DNA from: RDXT01 sp033762375
GTDB lineage: Bacteria > Bacteroidota > Bacteroidia > J057
DNA: 64,000 nt
Assembly: GCA_033762375.1 (NCBI GenBank)
Contig: JANRLQ010000042.1
Coordinates: forward strand, 84,403 to 148,402
Reading direction: 5' to 3'
A program made the translations under genes and the position numbers. The notes beneath the pieces are model-generated. The model worked only from the letters and a program-made list of their open reading frames with translations. It did no database searches and was not told the DNA's origin. Position 1 is the stretch's first letter. The number at the start of each line of letters is the position of its first letter. Of this stretch, positions 61,701-64,000 are shown in pieces.

Positions 61701-62149
61701 TGGTCTCGGAGAACGGAGGTCCCTTTCAGCGCCGGGCTGACTACATCCTGGACACGGCCTTTATCTTCCCTGGCCAATGGGGCTACCGGTACCAGTTCTA
61801 CACCCTGGCGGTGGACACGGCCGGCAATATCGAATCTGCCCCCCTGGTCGCTGATGCTTTCACCCATGTCTTGGGAGGCTTGAGTGTATCTGAGCCGGAG
61901 CGCCCCGTCATCGCCCTGTATCCTAACCCCAACAACGGGAGTTTTACCCTCGATATCTACAGCCCTATCGCGCAGACGGCCCAGGTGAATATCCTGGACC
62001 TGGCGGGCCGCCGGTTAGTCACCGAGCAGGTGCAGCTTCAGGTCGGCCAGACGGTTCTCCAGCGCAGACCCGGCTTGGCTGCGGGGTCGTACTTCGTAGC
62101 CGTGGAGACGGCGCAGGGACGGGAGGTAATGCGACTTACGATTTACTAA
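55799..62149 (+). CDS. giant T9SS surface protein with propeller-like repeats
   Basis: A 2116-residue secreted protein. After the signal peptide (residues 1-21, ending FMLAQ) come about 25 propeller-like repeats of about 48 residues (about 30-1385) with the core LYVGGxFTxxxGQxRNRLAALD and TWNPD, like DUF5122-type secreted repeats. Then follow an IPT/TIG-like domain (ISPQSGGNTGDVTVSIYGGG) and a region with YLVEFENVDTATAPAQLVEI resembling DUF7619-type domains. An Ig-like segment and a type A sorting domain (IALYPNPNNGSFTLDI ... REVMRLTIY) end the protein. It should be displayed on the cell surface, possibly as an adhesin. Confidence 0.88.
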   Translation: MKKWLLALTGCLLLPVFMLAQAPNPRGRTPNGSVYDYAALGDTLYSVGFFTRVGYRTGGAGWLADTVPQLQFPITSGEVWAIEPDGVGGWYIGGLFSMVDTLPRTNLAHIFSNGVVSPVFNPAPNGEVRSLARIGNYLYVGGKFNQIAGQSRTYLARLNVSNPAPVLDTWAPNPNDYVYSLAHTTTDLYVGGAFDLIQGINQPAFAKFSLATGVLQQSLTPGTGQVNALALSGTRLYGGGTFLGSTGYFTGGGALLTGAQETPSFSFPRFGGAVHSLISDGAGGWYAGGAFTFVNGQTSGRLVHILSNGSLDPAFNPLPSGTIYALHLRGDTLYAGGTFSTIMGQSRANLAAIKTSANTLLAWQPDPNGKVSVISSFNNQLYIGGTFVRVGGKLHPRFAVLNRTTAAALRVPVPDAGEVLTIQQTSTSGGHLYAGGNFNGDVGYPAVKATLLTAAADIPPSKFPDFNLEVQAAVPDGSGGWYVAGAFTLVNGNTIQRLAHIASDTTLDLAFSFSINNAVSTLARSGNTLYIGGLFTTIDGQTRNRLAAIDLTTKTLLTWNPDADGQVNSLQVSGTTVYAGGSFFTLGGQPRNRIGALNATTGAVLAWNPDANNTVNVLLVSGSTVYAGGLFTTIGGQTRNRLAALDAATGTASTWNPDVNSAVTTLALNGATSLYLGGSFTQVGGQTRNRLAEVNLSTGAVQPFNPNMNNTVETLLLTGGSLYVGGIFTQVGGQSYVRLVALNPATGLPSTWLPSPNGTVSCLAVNGSQLFVGGNFDVLKSISRSRIYDLNPATLAVQSFAPVLNNAVNTLTVYQGDLFVGGTFTIADGQNRNRLARWNISNGSLAAWNPNADDAINTLLIRSDTVFAGGEFLNIGGASRSRLAALGIAGGLALTWQPEPDNAVYTLAGAGTTLVAGGLFEKLDANTRNRLFCLDVTTGTLTDWAPDLPGIFFGPRVNALAVSGDSVWVGGQFGALSGEPRQNLALTDGLTGQVLAPLADTEGEVMALLTEGDHLWVGGHYLDSVNHQHRENAALLNRHTGAVLSFDPGADDYVHTFASLGNLVAIGGNIDHLVSRKRNGGFAVKVSEDKLLPWNPDLGINSQITSIALDPRQQQAYVGGYFSTLHGVSRQNLARVSLDTGEPDAWQADVNLPVYMLAWSPELKQVFVGGNFSSIGGQPRSYLGAVDINGQVLPFNPSPDQEPHAIAWHDTAFFVSGSFTTIGGQPRQRLAALNANGQVLDWAPVVQTASGAPGTIYEITVGAERLYIGGFFAQVNSETRYRIAAFDLKTLELLPFAPPVSPNSGTNANRVLVIHEANNQLFLAGTMQEIGGTFVNGFAWMDPISGLVKGMLISANGFIEDVISVDSLLFVGGNFTRIDQEDAFSHASYSFPDGYFSPGLTGISPQSGGNTGDVTVSIYGGGFRDGLRVILRAPGLPDIVGIDSLTAVFGGVQAKTTFNLRNQVAGMRDVLIISAADTQFIAGGFEVLEGGRAGVWAEILVPPAMRVPRSADKPTYYNLVVNFGNSGSVDAEGVPIWVAIDTSIIVHQLGFKWVPQQPGMGSPADTALQFVQVDTVFGTAFGANIYVMIVPRIPAGTQAYLTMQVIAKKVGPVYFSAWATDPWYGSPLKYAVGECYDLLIGKVAGLVPIAGCIYGGLDALLSPMFDAGYDPENFASPQWFANYSLTLANAIVECGLVASGGGMVLDIMKDILSYANLVSDINTVLQNCIPQFPQPKPPGPGGANVLGAIDPNQKGGPQGAGSQRWVSEVRPMPYLVEFENVDTATAPAQLVEIRDTLDASVYDLNSLELNYFSIADSVYAIPRGRQAWNAWVDLRPRVNSLVEVEAALEGNVLRWTFESLDPATLVPQTGVLDGFLPPNTNDPEGRGSVSYTIRRPDNLPTFTTVSNRAAIYFDANAPILTNTWTNTIDVDAPQSQMAPLDTLQLSRSIPLHWQGSDIGSGIWYYTLMVSENGGPFQRRADYILDTAFIFPGQWGYRYQFYTLAVDTAGNIESAPLVADAFTHVLGGLSVSEPERPVIALYPNPNNGSFTLDIYSPIAQTAQVNILDLAGRRLVTEQVQLQVGQTVLQRRPGLAAGSYFVAVETAQGREVMRLTIY
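57361..58630 (+). repeat. core of ~145-bp propeller repeats in the giant gene
   Basis: In this part successive units of about 48 codons are most alike; GGQTRNRLA recurs at 57700-57726 and 57852-57878 with near-identical DNA. This suggests recent duplication or recombination between units. Confidence 0.65.
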
Positions 62150-62272
62150 GGTATATGTGTTTGCCCTTTTCGGAGGGGAATCTCAGCTGGTTAGTTGGCA
62201 AAGGGGTGGGTTTCCGGGTCAATACTGGCCCATCCCATGTTAGTATCCTTCACTTGCAATTCCATTATCCTG

Positions 62273-63775
62273 ATGAAAATTTACTTATTCCTTCTGCTGA
62301 CCCTGACAGGGTCTCTTTTGACAGCCCAGACGGGCGTGTTGGATGTTACCTTTGGCCAAAATGGGTACACCCGCAGTACGTTTACCCCTTCCCGGGACAG
62401 CTACGGGCGTCTGATCACCGGGACGGACGGCAGCCTGTGGGTAGCTGGCAGTACAGGGTTCACGTATGATTACCTGCTGGCCAAATACACCCCTGCCGGT
62501 CGCCTGGATTCGACCTTTTCTGACAATGGATGGGTCGCCTTTGACTACAACGGCAATACAGACCAGGGATATGCCCTGGCCCGGCAGGCAGATGGCAACA
62601 TCCTCCTCTGTGGCGGGGTGGTACGGGCCGACCGCGACTGGGGCATACTCCGCGTGGACAGCACCGGCACCCCTGACCCGACTTTTGGAGACAATGGCTG
62701 GGCCCTTTTTGATTGGGGGGGATACGACGAAGCCTATGACCTCCTCGTTCAGCCCGATGGGTACATCCTCGTGTGTGGTACCGGCAATTTTGACTTTGCC
62801 CTGGCCCGGCTCAAACCTAACGGGACCCTGGACAGCACCTTTGCCACCAACGGGCGTCTGACCCTGGCCAATGGCGGTGCCCCCCGGCTTGCCCTCGGCA
62901 GCGATGGCAGCATTTACTGTGCCGATGCGTTTGGCTCGGCCTCAGTCCAGTTTGGTGTCCTGAAAGTCTCCAGCCAGGGCCAGGTCGTTACCAGTTTTGG
63001 GACAGGGGGGATCTATACCGCCAACCTCACCAATTTCCCCGTCAGGCCCGTGATCCTGATAGACGGAGCCGGGAAAATTGTATTTGGCGGGACCGCAGGC
63101 TCCAGCGGCGGGTCCGGGGCAGGGTTTGTGCTGGCGCGTATCTCCGCTACCGGCAGCCCGGATATGACCTTTGACGGAGACGGCAAGGTCTCCATCACCG
63201 CTGGTAATGCACGGGAAGGCAACGGCCTCCACCTCCTGCCCAATGGCCACCTCCTCGTCGCAGGAGCCGCCGCCCCCAACGGTAATGCCGACATGGCCCT
63301 GTATTGCCTCCGGCCTGACGGGAGCCTTGATACCGGATTTGGGACGGGAGGGTATGCCCACCTCAACATTGGTGGTCTGGGTGAGTGGGCCTACAGCGTA
63401 GCATCCCAGCCCGACGGCAAACTTATCATCGCTGGTAACCACTCCGACGGCCTGCCCTATATCGCCCTGGCCCGGTTTAGTGGAGGTGCCCTCACAAGCC
63501 TCAGCGACGAAACCCTGATGACCGGACTGCGGCTTTATCCCAATCCCACCCGCACCCAGGTCAACATCCAGCTCACCCTGCCCGCTCCGGCGACCGTCAC
63601 CCTTCGCCTGACAGACCTTCAGGGGCGCCTCCTCCGGCAACTCCATTCCGGTCCCCAGCCCGCAGGAGATCAGACCTTCGTGATGCCCTTGCCCGCCGAC
63701 CTGCCCTCGGGCCTGTATTACGTTCAGGTTCAGGCAGGTACAGCCACCCGCTGGGAGCGGATATCTGTGCAATAA
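62273..63775 (+). CDS. delta-60 repeat T9SS protein
   Basis: A 500-residue secreted protein. ATG 62273 gives a signal peptide MKIYLFLLLTLTGSLLTAQ. About seven delta-60 repeats (about 22-420) have the pattern GxLDxTFGxNGxxxxxxxG and QPDGKIILxG, e.g. GTPDPTFGDNGWALF and ASQPDGKLIIAGN. A type A sorting domain closes it (LRLYPNPTRTQVNIQLTLP to TRWERISVQ). It follows the giant propeller gene by about 120 nt and probably shares its surface role. Longer upstream frames were rejected for lack of a signal. Confidence 0.88.
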   Translation: MKIYLFLLLTLTGSLLTAQTGVLDVTFGQNGYTRSTFTPSRDSYGRLITGTDGSLWVAGSTGFTYDYLLAKYTPAGRLDSTFSDNGWVAFDYNGNTDQGYALARQADGNILLCGGVVRADRDWGILRVDSTGTPDPTFGDNGWALFDWGGYDEAYDLLVQPDGYILVCGTGNFDFALARLKPNGTLDSTFATNGRLTLANGGAPRLALGSDGSIYCADAFGSASVQFGVLKVSSQGQVVTSFGTGGIYTANLTNFPVRPVILIDGAGKIVFGGTAGSSGGSGAGFVLARISATGSPDMTFDGDGKVSITAGNAREGNGLHLLPNGHLLVAGAAAPNGNADMALYCLRPDGSLDTGFGTGGYAHLNIGGLGEWAYSVASQPDGKLIIAGNHSDGLPYIALARFSGGALTSLSDETLMTGLRLYPNPTRTQVNIQLTLPAPATVTLRLTDLQGRLLRQLHSGPQPAGDQTFVMPLPADLPSGLYYVQVQAGTATRWERISVQ

Positions 63776-64000
63776 AGATCCCCTTCATCTTAGAGGCCCC
63801 GGACAGCGTCACCCGCGCAGTTCGGGGTTTCTGTAGGGGCGGCCTGCCGGATCGCCCTACCAACCCCGGAGTTATACCGTTAGATTCCAAAAGAATGGTA
63901 AACATTTTATATGTTTACGGGACGGGTGCTCGGACAAGATCCCGTTCATTTCCGGCATTGCTGGATTGGGACGTTTCGAGCGCCTTTCTTTTTCTTGCAG
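63776..64000. other. right end of window, no gene supported
   Basis: These last 225 nt hold no convincing coding sequence. There is a GC-rich stem region near 63796-63830 (CCCCGG ... CGGGG) followed by TTTC, which may end the delta-60 protein transcript. The frame on the minus strand here overlaps the coding gene and is a shadow. Confidence 0.45.

Noticed and set aside
1..64000. tRNA, rRNA, riboswitch and CRISPR elements were looked for.
   Set aside because: No clover-leaf-like element, conserved rRNA segment, recognisable riboswitch core or regularly spaced repeats were noticed by eye; a dedicated covariance search would be needed to exclude small RNAs.

Overview
The window is chromosomal DNA of a member of the Bacteroidota. 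The evidence is type IX secretion C-terminal sorting domains on five predicted surface proteins, a SusC/SusD pair, the ftsX-DUF3098-uppP gene order, bacillithiol synthesis (bshA), many Cys-lipobox lipoproteins and repeated TAnnTTTG-type -7 promoter boxes. The G+C-rich composition and the very long secreted repeat proteins would suit a Saprospiria- or Chitinophagia-like lineage, but the genus cannot be read from this sequence. No rRNA, tRNA or CRISPR array was recognised.

Layout. Positions 1-1.9 kb: the 3' end of an IS5-type transposase abuts a GHKL-ATPase / STAS-like / PIN-domain gene module whose first gene is probably truncated by the insertion. 2-8.1 kb: membrane and envelope genes (Ig-like/DM13 lipoprotein plus beta-barrel), an HU-like protein, an MscS channel, then ftsX-DUF3098-uppP. 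8.2-14 kb: a VWA-like secreted protein, a CxxCH lipoprotein, an O-antigen ligase, a Fic protein and a fatty-acyl-CoA ligase. 14.1-17.4 kb: a probable metal-uptake operon (small Cys/His-rich protein, TonB receptor, lipoprotein). 17.6-20.7 kb: citrate synthase, accA and a lipoprotein. 21-27.7 kb: secreted T9SS proteins and RNase HII. 27.7-34.6 kb: a minus-strand SusCD locus with an esterase and a soluble sugar dehydrogenase.

35-41.8 kb: a TM2 protein, an Rpn-type nuclease, an APC permease, a glycosyltransferase, bshA, a DUF4834 protein and a diheme cytochrome c. 41.9-44.5 kb: a BlaI/BlaR1-type regulatory pair preceded by three perfect operator palindromes. 44.9-50.4 kb: a T9SS protein, an HtrA-like protease, a SirB-like/cytochrome c fusion and an acyl-CoA dehydrogenase with a 24-bp palindrome upstream. 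50.7-54.5 kb: DUF983, truB, an AvrRpt2-like cysteine protease with a lipoprotein partner, and ribF. 54.5-63.8 kb: a methyltransferase, a lipoprotein, a giant 2116-residue propeller-repeat T9SS protein and a delta-60 repeat T9SS protein.

Functionally the window mixes housekeeping genes (division, undecaprenyl phosphate recycling, fatty-acid activation and oxidation, TCA cycle, flavin, pseudouridine and bacillithiol synthesis) with surface nutrient uptake and secreted adhesin-like proteins. The items that most deserve attention are the IS-interrupted ATPase/STAS-like/PIN module, the triple-operator BlaI/BlaR1 unit with its unusual C-terminal domain, and the protease/lipoprotein pair lying between truB and ribF.
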